DNA of 64,000 nucleotides from Pyrinomonadaceae bacterium (GCA_030841085.1 JAVEDP010000039.1:36959-100958); one strand, 5' to 3'; numbered from the stretch's first letter, positions 27,023 through 36,158 are shown. Notes: generated from the sequence alone by a model not told the origin. Numbers and translations are program-made.

Positions 27023-29755
27023 ATGGCAAAAGAATTAATAGTCAGCGTCAACGGACGCGAAAAGAAAATAGCGATCATTGAAAACGAGAAAGTCACCGAG
27101 TTTTACATTGAGCGCGGCGAAGGCAATCAGGGCATCGTTGGCAACATCTATAAAGGCCGCGTGATGCGAGTGCTGCCCGGCATGCAGTCGGCGTTTGTCG
27201 ACATCGGACTCGAGCGCGATGCATTTCTTTATGTCTCAGACTTCTTCGATGAAGAAGAAGAGTTTGAGCGCATCGTTATGGATAAGTCTAAGAAGGGCGA
27301 GGCTGATGACGCGCAGCGCATCGCCGCCGAGCAAATCGCTCTCGGACGAGTCGAACGCGAGCACCAAATGGAGGCCACGCAGGAACGCGCTGAACCGTTG
27401 CGGGAGATAGAGGAAGCAGCGGCGCCGGTTGAAGCTGAATCAGCCGAAGAAGCTGAAGAAAACAAGCGCCGTGGACGAAGAGGCCGACGACGCGGGCGCG
27501 GCAAGGACGAATTCGATGCCCCGGCTCGAACTGCCGCCGAACCGGAAAGAAAACGAATCACGCCGGAAGAAATCGGCACTCCTTTCGTCGCCTCCGACCC
27601 TTCGGTTCATCGCATCATCGATGACGAAGAGACGGCCGCCATCAATGGCGAAATGTTTAAAGACGCGCGCGTGCAAGAGCGCCTGTTTGATCAAATTCAC
27701 GCCGGTGAGTTCAATCTGGAAGACGACTTTCGCACGGCTGAAGTCGGTTCAGTTATGTCGTCTGAAGAACTTCGCGGTGGCTCGTTTCAGCGCGTAGCTG
27801 ATGATGAAGAGGATGCAATTGATTCCGGTAAATCATCGCGAGCACGCGAGACCGTAGCCGCGCACATCGAAGGCTTTGTCGATGACATTGCTGATACTCC
27901 GCTGCAGGCCGGCGGCTTTCACCGCGTGAGCGACGACGAAGAAGCCGCCGCGGCAAGCGGCTCATCGCTAAGCAGCTCCGGAGCTAATGAAGTAGAGGAA
28001 ACGGACAGCGCTACGAAAGGCCGAACTGTCGCGAAGCGATCCCGGTTGGGCAAACTTCTGAACAGCGTCGCGGGCAAGAAGAAACCTGTTACCAAACGGT
28101 CAACAAAAAAACCCGCGCGCGAACTGGCGGCAGAAACAGGTGACGACAGCGAGACACCCGAAGGTGCAAGTTCCGAAACTTATAACGACGCGGAAGCTAG
28201 TTTGACTGACGGCAGTTCGCGCGCTGAGTTTGCTACTCGCAGGGGCGGGCGGCGGCGGCGGCGGCCGACGAAAGGTGGCGCCGCAGAGACAACCACAGAA
28301 GGCGCGCCAGCCGATGAGGTTCAGGAAGTTGAACCTGAGGTTGCACCCGAAGCACCCGCAGAAGAACCTGTAACCGTTGCTACTAGTCCCGCTGCCAATT
28401 CAACTGCCGGTTCACCTGCGCCTTCACCCGTTGGCCCAGCGACAAAGCCGGCGCCTGCACGCGATCGTGCTCGCAGCGGCGGTCGCAGTCAACAACGCGG
28501 CGGTTTCTCGCGGCGCGATCGGCATCAACCGACAATCACCGACCTGCTGCGCGAAGGCCAGGAAATACTGGTCCAGATTGCCAAAGAACCAATCGCGAAA
28601 AAGGGCGCGCGCATTACTTCGCATATCGCGTTGCCCGGCCGCTTTCTAGTTTACATGCCGACGGTGGAGCACGTCGGGGTTTCGCGAAAAATTGAATCCG
28701 ACAGTGAACGCCAACGCCTGCGCAAATTGATCACGTTAATCCGCGGAACGGAAGATATTCCCTCCGGCGGCTTTATTGTTCGCACGGCCGGCGTGGGCAT
28801 CAGCGAAGCGGACCTGCGCGAAGACGTTCGCTACCTGGTGCGCACCTGGCTCGACATTCGCGCCACTGCCGAGAAAACAAAACCGGCGACGATGGTCCAT
28901 AAAGACCTGGATCTGGTCCAGCGCATTCTGCGCGATCAACTGTCGGATGATTTCGCCGCGATTCGCGTCGATTCGGAAGAGGAATACGAAGGCATCGTTG
29001 AGTTCATTAATCGCATTCAACCGCGCCTGGTCAAACGCGTAAAGTTGTACACGCGCGACCGGCCCATTCTTGAAGCGTATGGCGTGCAGGTTGAGATCGA
29101 TAAAGCAATCAAGCCGCGCGTTTGGTTAAAGTCTGGCGGCTATCTGGTCATCAACCAGACGGAAGCGTTGGTCGCCATTGATGTGAACACGGGCAAGTTT
29201 GTCGGCCGTGGCAGTGGACGTCTGGAAGACACAATCACGAGAACCAACCTCGAGGCGGTTGAGGAGATTGTGCGGCAAATTCGTCTGCGCGACCTGGGCG
29301 GCATCATCGTGCTGGATCTGATTGACATGGAAGAGCGCCGCAATCGGCAGAAGGTAATGCAGACGTTGCAGGACGCGCTGCGGAGCGATAAGTCGCCTAC
29401 CAAAGTGCTTTCGTTCAATGACTTTGGTCTGGTCATTATGACGCGCAAGCGTGTGAAGCAATCGCTGGAGCGAACATTGTGCGCGCCATGCCAGTATTGC
29501 CAGGGCGCCGGCCTGATCAAATCGCCGCAGACTGTGTGTTACGAACTGCTTGAAGAAGCACGCACGCTCGGTAAAGCAATGAATGGCGATAAAGCGAACA
29601 AGCAAACAACGTTGCGCATTCATCCCGAAGTCGCGAAAGCGCTGCGCAGCTCGGAGCGCGATGTGCTGAACGAGATTGAGGAATACCTCGGGCCGGTGGA
29701 TATCAACAGCGATCCGATGGTCCATCAGGAACAGTTTGATTTTGCGTTTATCTAA
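27023..29755 (+). CDS. RNase E/G family ribonuclease with large insertion in the S1 domain
   Basis: 910 residues. The N-terminus (MAKELIVSVNGREKKIAIIENEKVTEFYIERGE ... NIYKGRVMRVLPGMQSAFVDIGLERDAFLYVSDFF) is the first half of the S1 domain. From about residue 75 to 500 runs a low-complexity Glu/Ala/Arg-rich insertion with basic patches (RRGRRGRRRGRG; GGRRRRRPTKGG). The S1 domain and catalytic core resume at TDLLREGQEILVQIAKEPIAKKGARIT. The metal Asp pair is present (VAIDVNTGKFVG; IIVLDLIDM), and the zinc-link appears as CAPCQYCQGAG. It should process and decay mRNA and rRNA as an endonuclease. The catalytic end finishes like RNase G, without the C-terminal scaffold of RNase E; the insertion may fill that role. 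Confidence 0.93.
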   Translation: MAKELIVSVNGREKKIAIIENEKVTEFYIERGEGNQGIVGNIYKGRVMRVLPGMQSAFVDIGLERDAFLYVSDFFDEEEEFERIVMDKSKKGEADDAQRIAAEQIALGRVEREHQMEATQERAEPLREIEEAAAPVEAESAEEAEENKRRGRRGRRRGRGKDEFDAPARTAAEPERKRITPEEIGTPFVASDPSVHRIIDDEETAAINGEMFKDARVQERLFDQIHAGEFNLEDDFRTAEVGSVMSSEELRGGSFQRVADDEEDAIDSGKSSRARETVAAHIEGFVDDIADTPLQAGGFHRVSDDEEAAAASGSSLSSSGANEVEETDSATKGRTVAKRSRLGKLLNSVAGKKKPVTKRSTKKPARELAAETGDDSETPEGASSETYNDAEASLTDGSSRAEFATRRGGRRRRRPTKGGAAETTTEGAPADEVQEVEPEVAPEAPAEEPVTVATSPAANSTAGSPAPSPVGPATKPAPARDRARSGGRSQQRGGFSRRDRHQPTITDLLREGQEILVQIAKEPIAKKGARITSHIALPGRFLVYMPTVEHVGVSRKIESDSERQRLRKLITLIRGTEDIPSGGFIVRTAGVGISEADLREDVRYLVRTWLDIRATAEKTKPATMVHKDLDLVQRILRDQLSDDFAAIRVDSEEEYEGIVEFINRIQPRLVKRVKLYTRDRPILEAYGVQVEIDKAIKPRVWLKSGGYLVINQTEALVAIDVNTGKFVGRGSGRLEDTITRTNLEAVEEIVRQIRLRDLGGIIVLDLIDMEERRNRQKVMQTLQDALRSDKSPTKVLSFNDFGLVIMTRKRVKQSLERTLCAPCQYCQGAGLIKSPQTVCYELLEEARTLGKAMNGDKANKQTTLRIHPEVAKALRSSERDVLNEIEEYLGPVDINSDPMVHQEQFDFAFI

Positions 29756-29760
29756 ATTCT

Positions 29761-29856
29761 AGTTTCAAGTTTCAGAGTTTCAAGTTTCAAGTTCGTCATT
29801 TTGGACGTCGTTGTTTACTCGGAACTTGAAACTTGAAACCCTGAAACTTGAAACTC
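29761..29856. repeat. Inverted pair of heptamer arrays (GTTTCAA / ACTTGAA)
   Basis: Left array at 29761-29794 and its complement at 29821-29856, loop about 26 nt. It starts 5 nt after the RNase stop and ends 4 nt before the hydrolase ATG. Confidence 0.87.
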
Positions 29857-29860
29857 TCTC

Positions 29861-30868
29861 ATGTCCAAACTGGGAAACGTCTGGAAAACTTTGCTGGCGG
29901 GCGGCGCCGGCGTCGCCGCCCTGGCGGCGGTCAACGCCTCAATTCGACGCAATGCCAGCGAACCTGACGAGAGCGTGCTGGGCGGCTACGCGCGGTTTTA
30001 CGATTGGAAACACGGGCGCGTTTTTTATAAAACTGCCGGTGCCGAGCATGCTGGACCACCTTTGGTTTTTATTCACGGCGTAGGAGCCGGCGCCTCCAGT
30101 TTTATGTGGCGCAAAAATTTTGACGAGCTTGCCAAACACTTCCGTGTTTATGCTTTCGACCTGCTCGGTTTCGGCTTTTCCGACAAACCGGCCGCAGCCG
30201 AGTATTCGGCCGATCTCTATGTTGAACTGATTTCTGATTTCCTGCGCGACGTGTCGGGTTACCCGGCAAACGTCATCGCCAGTTCGCTCGGCGCAGCCTA
30301 CGCGATTCGCGTCGCCGACGAACATCCCGAACTCATCAAGGCTTTAGTCTTGAATGCGCCCACCGGTGCGGACACGCTCAATCGCCGTCCGGGCATGGCC
30401 GGCGCCGCATTTTATGGATTGCTGCAATCGCCGGTGCTGGGCACGTCGTTCTACAACGTGATGGCCAGTGAACGCAGCATTCGCGACTATGCGCGCAACA
30501 ATCTTTTCTACGATCATCATCGCGTCACGGATCGACTGGTCACAAATTTTTACGCGACTAGTCATCAGCCGGGCGCGCAACATGCAATCGCGGCATTTCT
30601 TTCGGGTTACCTGAACACCGAAACGCGTGCGCCTTTTGCGCGCCTTACGCAACCCGTAATTTTGGTTTGGGGAAAACAGGATGCGACTACGCCGATAGAG
30701 AAACGAATCGCTCTGCTCGAGCTGAACGAACACGCTCGTCTGGAAATTTTTGACTATTGCCGGATGATGCCGGAACAGGAACATCCCGAGAAATTCAACG
30801 AGTTGGTTCGTGAGGCATTTCTTGAAACTGGTGAAGAACTCTCTTTAGCAGCCACTGACCAAGTCTAG
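29861..30868 (+). CDS. Alpha/beta-hydrolase-fold protein, catalytic His not in its usual place
   Basis: 335 residues. The N-terminal 45 residues have a weak hydrophobic/Ala-rich stretch (TLLAGGAGVAALAAVNASI), possibly a membrane anchor. The oxyanion motif is HGVGAGASSFMW, then RVYAFDLLGFGFSDKP. The nucleophile elbow is IASSLGAAYAI (Ser in place, first elbow Gly replaced by Ala). The acid is in WGKQDATTP. Where this family normally has a Gly-His (GHxPxxEHPExFN), the codons read TAT TGC CGG ATG, giving YCRMMPEQEHPEKFN, so Arg stands in place of the catalytic His. It may be inactive, or use the later His in EHPE. The substrate is unknown. The ATG has no Shine-Dalgarno site. Confidence 0.85.
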   Translation: MSKLGNVWKTLLAGGAGVAALAAVNASIRRNASEPDESVLGGYARFYDWKHGRVFYKTAGAEHAGPPLVFIHGVGAGASSFMWRKNFDELAKHFRVYAFDLLGFGFSDKPAAAEYSADLYVELISDFLRDVSGYPANVIASSLGAAYAIRVADEHPELIKALVLNAPTGADTLNRRPGMAGAAFYGLLQSPVLGTSFYNVMASERSIRDYARNNLFYDHHRVTDRLVTNFYATSHQPGAQHAIAAFLSGYLNTETRAPFARLTQPVILVWGKQDATTPIEKRIALLELNEHARLEIFDYCRMMPEQEHPEKFNELVREAFLETGEELSLAATDQV

Positions 30869-30939
30869 GCCAGCTACTAATTCTTCGGCTAGCTCTACCC
30901 TGAGAATCCTTAGTTAGTGCAGCTTCGGCTTTCCCGCCT

Positions 30940-31791
30940 TTACAAACTTTTTGCACCGAACGTATCGCCCTGACGAATGTCGCCGGTTTCCAGTCCTTTG
31001 CGGAACCATCGGATTCGTTGCTCTGAAGTCCCGTGCGTGAACGAGTCGGGCACGACATAACCCTGACCTTCCTTTTGCAGCCGATCGTCTCCCACCGCGC
31101 TGGCTGCATTAAGCGCTTCCTCGATATCGCCTTGCTCGAGCAGACCTTTTTGTTGCGCATAATGCGCCCAAACTCCGGCAAGAAAATCTGCCTGCAGCTC
31201 AAGTCGAACCGAAAGTTGGTTCGCCTGTGCCTCGCTCACTCGACCGCGCGCCGCGTCAACCCGGTCCATGGTGCCCATTAACTTTTGCACGTGATGACCC
31301 ACCTCGTGTGCGATCACATACGCCTCGGCAAAATCTCCGGGCGCGCGAAACCGCGTCCGCAGTTCGTTGAAAAACGACAGGTCAAGGTAAAGCTTTTCGT
31401 CGCCTGGACAGTAAAACGGACCCACTGCCGCACCTGCTTCGCCGCAACTCGAACGCACCGCATCGGTAAACAGCACCAACTTCGGTTTGCGATAGGTGCC
31501 GCCCTGCTGGCGAAAAAGATCGTCCCAAACGTCTTCGGTGCTGGCCAGCACAGTCGCTGAGAATTGTTTGAGTTCTTCTTCCTGTGGATTGAGTGGCCGA
31601 GAATTTTGCGTGCCCGCCGACGGCGCTTCGCCGGGAGATTGTTGCAGCAATTGGCGCGGATCGGCACCGAGGAGCAACGCGATTACCAACAGAACAATAC
31701 CGCCCAGCCCGCCGCCAATAGCCAAGCCACCGCCGCCCATTCCCCGGCGGTCTTCAACATTGTCACTTTGCCGCTGACCTCTCCAAAGCAT
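30940..31791 (-). CDS. Neutral zinc metallopeptidase of the YpfJ family
   Basis: 283 residues beginning with the family signature MLWRGQRQSDNVEDRRG, then a Gly-rich segment and one TM helix (about 25-46), so the peptidase domain probably faces the periplasm. The zinc site is VIAHEVGHHVQ (HExxH) near residue 170, with a later Glu in RLELQADFLAGVWAHYAQ. The end NAASAVGDDRLQ ... FTHGTSEQRIRWFRKGL is diagnostic of this family. The substrate is unknown. The gene is convergent with the alpha/beta hydrolase and separated by 71 nt. Confidence 0.93.
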   Translation of the reverse strand: MLWRGQRQSDNVEDRRGMGGGGLAIGGGLGGIVLLVIALLLGADPRQLLQQSPGEAPSAGTQNSRPLNPQEEELKQFSATVLASTEDVWDDLFRQQGGTYRKPKLVLFTDAVRSSCGEAGAAVGPFYCPGDEKLYLDLSFFNELRTRFRAPGDFAEAYVIAHEVGHHVQKLMGTMDRVDAARGRVSEAQANQLSVRLELQADFLAGVWAHYAQQKGLLEQGDIEEALNAASAVGDDRLQKEGQGYVVPDSFTHGTSEQRIRWFRKGLETGDIRQGDTFGAKSL

Positions 31792-32070
31792 TACACAAAC
31801 CCTCCCGAGTATGATTGTTCAAAAGTGACGTCACTGCCTCGCACTTGGCAGCTTGGTCCAACCGCGTTCTTTGCGGCGACCGCGCGTTCCTTCGCAGCTA
31901 CAGCACAAACCGTAACTGCAAACTTCGCAGAGGCGCCGCAAAGTTCGCGTGGGGGAAAACTTAAAGCACCAAATTGTACGTGGGGGGATTGGTTGAAACA
32001 GGGGAACGGTTACGTTCAGTTCCTGGGGGTTGTAGCGAAGAGCGTAAGCTGGATCGGCTGCGTTTGCAAA

Positions 32071-32715
32071 CTAAAAATGCTGTAACAGTTCTTCGAAGGA
32101 GTTGAGGAAGATGTCTGGTAACTGACTTTCCAACTTCCAACTCGTTGGATAGTCGCTGCGCACACCGACCGTCAACATGTTTGCGCGTTTACCCATTTCA
32201 ATATCCTCGGGACTGTCGCCAACGTAGGCAGCGTGTTCGCACTTGCAGCCGAGCGAGCGCAGCGCCGTGTCCAAACCTTCCGGATGCGGTTTCTTGTTCG
32301 TCATCTGTTCATTGCAGATTACAATTTCAAAAACATTCTCAAGCCCCAACTGTTTTATCTCACGAATAACGCGACACTCTGTTCCGCTGCTGACAACGCC
32401 GAGCCGGTAATCTTTGCGCTTCAGCTCGTTGATTGTTTCCCGCGCGCCGACGACAGGTTGGGCGATCTGTTCGCCATAGTGATGCACCCAAAGATCGTCG
32501 GCCCTTTGCCACAACTCTTTCGGCAGACCGAGCGCTTCATAAACTGAATACCAGTTTGGCGAATAAACCCGCGCGTAAACTTCGCGATCAAAATCATGGC
32601 CCAACGCAGCAAACGATTGTTCGAAAGCAGCGAGACCAAGTTGCGCGGAATCGACGATGGTGCCGTCCCAATCGAAGAGCAACGTATCGATTGAGGCCGT
32701 TTGCGAGTTCATCAA
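32071..32715 (-). CDS. HAD-superfamily phosphatase, phosphoglycolate-phosphatase-like
   Basis: 214 residues. HAD motif I FDWDGTIVDSA near residue 14 with the nucleophilic Asp pair, a helical C1 cap (AFEQSFAALGHDF ...), motif II GVVSSGTE, motif III Lys in NKKPHPEGL, and motif IV YVGDSPEDIEMGKRA. The closest families are phosphoglycolate phosphatase and pyrophosphatase PpaX. It lies 27 nt downstream of mqnC on the same strand, so it may be co-transcribed with mqnA-mqnC, but a link to menaquinone is not implied by the family. Confidence 0.9.
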   Translation of the reverse strand: MMNSQTASIDTLLFDWDGTIVDSAQLGLAAFEQSFAALGHDFDREVYARVYSPNWYSVYEALGLPKELWQRADDLWVHHYGEQIAQPVVGARETINELKRKDYRLGVVSSGTECRVIREIKQLGLENVFEIVICNEQMTNKKPHPEGLDTALRSLGCKCEHAAYVGDSPEDIEMGKRANMLTVGVRSDYPTSWKLESQLPDIFLNSFEELLQHF

Positions 32716-32742
32716 AAGAAGGGTTTGCCCAGAGAAACAAAG

Positions 32743-33885
32743 TCAGTCCGCGATGGCGACGGTTAGTTGATCGAGTGGCTGCGACTGAGAAAAATCATCG
32801 ACTTGTGATGATTCCCGGTTAACCGGCCTGTACAGAATGTCTCGCTGTTGCGGGGTGAAGCCGGCTTCGCGGATCAGGTAGCGCAGCATTTTTTCATCAG
32901 CACGATTGTGAGCGCCTGCGGCCGAGACGACGTTCTCTTCGATCATGATCGAGCCCATGTCGTTCGCGCCAAAACGCAGCGCCACCTGGCCCAGCTTCAA
33001 CCCTTGCGTCAACCACGACGACTGAAAATTTTCGACGTTGTCGAGGAACAGGCGCGAGACCGCGAGCATTTTTAGGTAATCAATGCCGGTTGGTTCGTCC
33101 TTGATGCGCCGGCCCAGTGCGGTGTTCTCACGCTGAAAGGTCCAGGAAATGAACGCCGTGAAACCACCGGTCTCGTCCTGCAGATCGCGCACACGCTGCA
33201 GATGCTTGACGCGATGGCTGACGTCGTCGCCGATGCCAAACATCATGGTCGCCGTCGAGCGCAAACCTACTCGATGCACTGCCCTCATCACATCCAGCCA
33301 TTCGTCCGTCGTACATTTTGTCGAGACGCGTTTGCGCACTTCATCGTCGAGTATCTCTCCGCCGCCGCCGGGCAAACTATACAGGCCGGCATCTTTCAAA
33401 CGCTGCATGATCGTTTCGTAATCGAGCCCTGAGATGAGATGAATATTGTGAATCTCGGGCGGCGAAAAGCAATGCAGTTGAAACGTCGGATACTTCGCGT
33501 GCAACGTGCGCAGCAGATCCTCGTACCACTCGATGCCGAAATCCGGATGAAGGCCTCCCTGCATCAGGACGCCGGTACCGCCCAGCGCGATCGTCTCGTC
33601 GATCTTCTCGCAAATCTGTTCAATGGTGCGTACGTAAGTATCGGGCGCGCCGGGCCGGCGATAAAAAGCGCAGAAGGTGCAAACCACGTTGCAGACGTTC
33701 GTGTAGTTGATGTTGCGATCGATGATGTAGGTAACAACATTGTCCGGATGGCGGCGTTGGCGAATTTCGTCGGCGGCGGCGCCGATAGCCGCAATATCAT
33801 GCGATTCGAGCAGCGCGGTGCACTCGTCCGCAGTCAGACGAATGCCAGCGAGCGCGCGTTCCAGAATCGGTTTGATGTCGGTCAT
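32743..33885 (-). CDS. mqnC: Cyclic dehypoxanthinyl futalosine synthase (radical SAM)
   Basis: 380-residue radical SAM enzyme of the futalosine menaquinone pathway, which cyclises dehypoxanthine futalosine. The [4Fe-4S] motif is CNVVCTFCAFYR (CxxxCxxC) near residue 68. Family blocks: TGVLMQGGLHPDFGIEWYEDLL, then FSPPEIHNI, YSLPGGGGEILDDEVR, and the C-terminal RFGANDMGSIMIEENVVSAAGA. These distinguish the MqnC/MqnE/CofH group, and the Gly-rich SLPGGGGEI block favours MqnC. It is followed upstream by mqnA on the same strand, 38 nt away, so the two form a menaquinone pair. The other mqn genes are not in the window. Confidence 0.93.
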   Translation of the reverse strand: MTDIKPILERALAGIRLTADECTALLESHDIAAIGAAADEIRQRRHPDNVVTYIIDRNINYTNVCNVVCTFCAFYRRPGAPDTYVRTIEQICEKIDETIALGGTGVLMQGGLHPDFGIEWYEDLLRTLHAKYPTFQLHCFSPPEIHNIHLISGLDYETIMQRLKDAGLYSLPGGGGEILDDEVRKRVSTKCTTDEWLDVMRAVHRVGLRSTATMMFGIGDDVSHRVKHLQRVRDLQDETGGFTAFISWTFQRENTALGRRIKDEPTGIDYLKMLAVSRLFLDNVENFQSSWLTQGLKLGQVALRFGANDMGSIMIEENVVSAAGAHNRADEKMLRYLIREAGFTPQQRDILYRPVNRESSQVDDFSQSQPLDQLTVAIAD

Positions 33886-33923
33886 GCAGAGTTAATTCTT
33901 TAACTGAATACTATCCTTGCTTT

Positions 33924-34718
33924 CTACAAATTCAAAGGCTTGAGCCCGGGAATAAGCTTATGCTTGTATGCCAGGTCGTAATAAAGCTGAAGACCTTTGC
34001 GCAAATCGTCATCCAAAAAGAAAGTGATGTTTTCCGTCAGATAGCTTTCCAATTCACTCCGCGAAAGTCCCAGGCTCTGTTCGTAAGAGTCGATGATTTC
34101 GTTTCGCTGAGCTAAACCTTCTTCAGTTGCTTCCCTGAAGTCTATTGCCGGCGCGGCACTGGTTTTCTCCGCCATCCACATCGCGAATACGAAACCGCGG
34201 CCGGTGAAGTCGTGCCAAAGCGCCGCCAGGTCCCAAACATGCAAGCCATCGCGCGGAAATGTCATCGCCGGATCGCCGATTATTAATGCCGCATCGTTGT
34301 CGCGGAGCATCTGTTTAAGCTCCGGAGATCGCGTGGTCCACTTGGGCTCAAGCCCCAGGAATTCTTTGAAGATTATTTTTACCAGCGCCGCCGACGTGCG
34401 CGAGGAATCATCGAGCGCAACTGTCCGCACCTTCTTCAAATTATTTAGCCGCGATACCAACACAACACTGCGCACTTTCTGCCGCGAACCAACGCACACG
34501 CCCGGCACCAGAGTAGCGTCCTCGATCCGCTGATATTCAATTGCCGGCACCAGCGCAAAATCCACCTCGTGTCTGGCCAACAAGTCGGCACATGCAGATG
34601 GCAACGCCTCGACAAGGTCCGCTTCGTCTTTACGCGCACCGTGTTTGAAGCTCCAGATCAACGGCGCTGTATTCAGGTAGTTAGACGCCGCCAGTCGCGG
34701 CTTAGTTTTAGAGTTCAT
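33924..34718 (-). CDS. mqnA: Chorismate dehydratase
   Basis: 264 residues of the MqnA family, first enzyme of the futalosine menaquinone route, converting chorismate to 3-enolpyruvoyl-benzoate. It has a two-lobe periplasmic-binding fold but no signal peptide, as expected for a cytoplasmic enzyme. The N-terminus reads RLAASNYLNTAPLIWSF (the ASNYLNTAP block is diagnostic). Later come DLVEALPSACADLLARHEVDFALVPAIEYQ, RTVALDDSSRTSAALVKIIF and ALIIGDPAM. It sits directly upstream of mqnC. The presence of both genes points to menaquinone as the respiratory quinone. Confidence 0.93.
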   Translation of the reverse strand: MNSKTKPRLAASNYLNTAPLIWSFKHGARKDEADLVEALPSACADLLARHEVDFALVPAIEYQRIEDATLVPGVCVGSRQKVRSVVLVSRLNNLKKVRTVALDDSSRTSAALVKIIFKEFLGLEPKWTTRSPELKQMLRDNDAALIIGDPAMTFPRDGLHVWDLAALWHDFTGRGFVFAMWMAEKTSAAPAIDFREATEEGLAQRNEIIDSYEQSLGLSRSELESYLTENITFFLDDDLRKGLQLYYDLAYKHKLIPGLKPLNL

Positions 34719-35132
34719 TTGATGTGGAATGTTTCAGTTTAAGTTAGACGATGCTAACGAAGGCTTCGCTCGCATCGCAAGCCTCGCCGTTTTCACGGAC
34801 TGATTGATTTTCAACTCGGCCGATATTCCAGGTCAGAAGGACCGAGAGTTAGTAGCCGGTCCGGCGCTGCGCGGAGGGCGGGGGACGCTATCTTCTGAGA
34901 TCGCCGAGGCCCGAAGGGCCGGCACCAATCTGTCGCACCTTCGGCGCTCCGGCAATCAATCATGATTCCAACCCCGCCCTCACGGACGGAGCTACTAACT
35001 GCTGGTCCTTCGGACCTCAAGCACGATGACGAGTGAAACTGAACCAGTGCCTCAATTTCAAGATTCATTGACACTCTCTAAAGACGGCAACTACTATGCG
35101 GCGCAACGTTAGCCAGAGCGCGATTAATTCAG
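34719..35132. other. Repeat-rich intergenic region upstream of the cyclase gene
   Basis: About 410 bases without a gene. It holds palindromic pieces such as GAGGCCCGAAGGGCCGG near 34905 and GTCCTTCGGACC near 35004, and a copy of the GTGAAACTGNANCAGTGCC motif at 35033-35050 that is also found at 38892. The promoters of mqnA (leftwards) and the cyclase gene (rightwards) should be here. Confidence 0.5.
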
Positions 35133-35777
35133 ATGACAATCTACGACATCAGCGTGCCGCTTTCCGCGGCAACTCCCACTTATCCCAGTGATCCGGCCAT
35201 CGAGATCAAATCCTGGTCGGACTTGGAGCGCGGCGATCACGCAAACGTTTCGCTGCTTCACTTTGGCGCCCACTCCGGCACACACGTCGATGCGCCCGCG
35301 CATTTTATCGCCGGCGGTTCGAAGGTTGAGGCTTTGCCGCTTGAAAGTCTGATGGGCGAAGTGACAGTTGTTGAAGTGCCGTTGGACGTGATGTCGATCG
35401 ACGCGGACTTCGTTAGTAACAACTGTAATCAAGCGACACAACGAGTGCTTTTCAAGACGCGCAACTCCAGTTTTTGGAACCATCCTGAAGCGGGCTTTCG
35501 CACGGATTATACTTATCTGGAAGCCCACGCCGCGCGGCGTTTGACTAAAATGGGAATTCGGCTGGTTGGCATTGACTATTTGTCGATTGAGCAATACAAG
35601 TCCGAAGACTTTGAAACACATCTGATTCTTCTATCAAAAGGCGTGGTTATTCTGGAGGGCGTCGACCTGAGCAATGTTTCCCGCGGGCGTTATGAATTGA
35701 TTTGTTTGCCGCTGCGAATTGCCGGCGGCAGCGGCGATGGGGCACCCGCTCGCGCCGTCCTGCGGACCTTGGCATAA
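35133..35777 (+). CDS. Cyclase-family / kynurenine-formamidase-like hydrolase
   Basis: 214 residues with the metal-binding hallmark LHFGAHSGTHVDAPAHFI (HxGTHxDxPxHF) near residues 48-63. This is the signature of the cyclase family that includes bacterial kynurenine formamidase. The end VDLSNVSRGRYELICLPLRIAGGSGDGAPARAVL is also typical. No kynurenine pathway gene is adjacent, so formamide hydrolysis is only one possibility. The stop is 6 nt before the next start, suggesting an operon with the alkyltransferase-like gene and, further on, the YbjQ and thioesterase genes. Confidence 0.88.
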   Translation: MTIYDISVPLSAATPTYPSDPAIEIKSWSDLERGDHANVSLLHFGAHSGTHVDAPAHFIAGGSKVEALPLESLMGEVTVVEVPLDVMSIDADFVSNNCNQATQRVLFKTRNSSFWNHPEAGFRTDYTYLEAHAARRLTKMGIRLVGIDYLSIEQYKSEDFETHLILLSKGVVILEGVDLSNVSRGRYELICLPLRIAGGSGDGAPARAVLRTLA

Positions 35778-35783
35778 GCGAAA

Positions 35784-36158
35784 ATGGAACCGAGATCAAA
35801 ACGTACACGCGAGCCGGACAAGAATTATCGAGAACGCGTCTATCGTATCGTTCGTTCGATTCCGCGCGGCCGAGTCATGACCTACGGGCAGCTTGCGGAA
35901 ATTCTTGGCGAGGGCTACACGCCGCGAACGGTCGGTTTTGTAATGCACGGCTCGGACGACAAAACGCCCTGGCACCGGGTAATCAACGCACAAGGTGGCT
36001 GCTCGACGGGAAGAATTGCGCTGCCTTTTGACAAACAGCAACGAATGCTGGCTGCGGAAGGTGTAGAATTCAATGAACGCGGCCGCTGTGATTTGCAGCG
36101 TTACTTGTGGATTCCGCGCGAGCGAAAGGCGAGAAGCAAATCGCCGCTAACCAAATAG
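35784..36158 (+). CDS. Alkyltransferase-like protein (MGMT fold, active Cys replaced by Trp)
   Basis: 124 residues covering only the DNA-binding domain of O6-methylguanine-DNA methyltransferase: RVYRIVRSIPRGRVMTYGQLAEI (helix-turn-helix) and the active-site loop TPWHRVINAQGG. In true methyltransferases the loop reads PCHRV; here the alkyl-accepting Cys is Trp. That is the mark of alkyltransferase-like (ATL) proteins, which bind O6-alkylguanine and hand it to nucleotide excision repair instead of removing the alkyl group. The length also fits ATLs. It lies 6 nt after the cyclase gene. Confidence 0.93.
   Translation: MEPRSKRTREPDKNYRERVYRIVRSIPRGRVMTYGQLAEILGEGYTPRTVGFVMHGSDDKTPWHRVINAQGGCSTGRIALPFDKQQRMLAAEGVEFNERGRCDLQRYLWIPRERKARSKSPLTK

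Noticed and set aside
26667..27038. Small gene upstream of the RNase
   Set aside because: No family, and it would overlap the RNase start; I consider the region non-coding.
31564..32085. Plus-strand frame of 173 codons overlapping the zinc peptidase
   Set aside because: It lies mostly antisense to a clear gene and has no recognisable sequence.
34811..35074. Minus-strand frame of 87 codons upstream of the cyclase gene
   Set aside because: It spans palindromic repeat DNA; no ribosome site or family.
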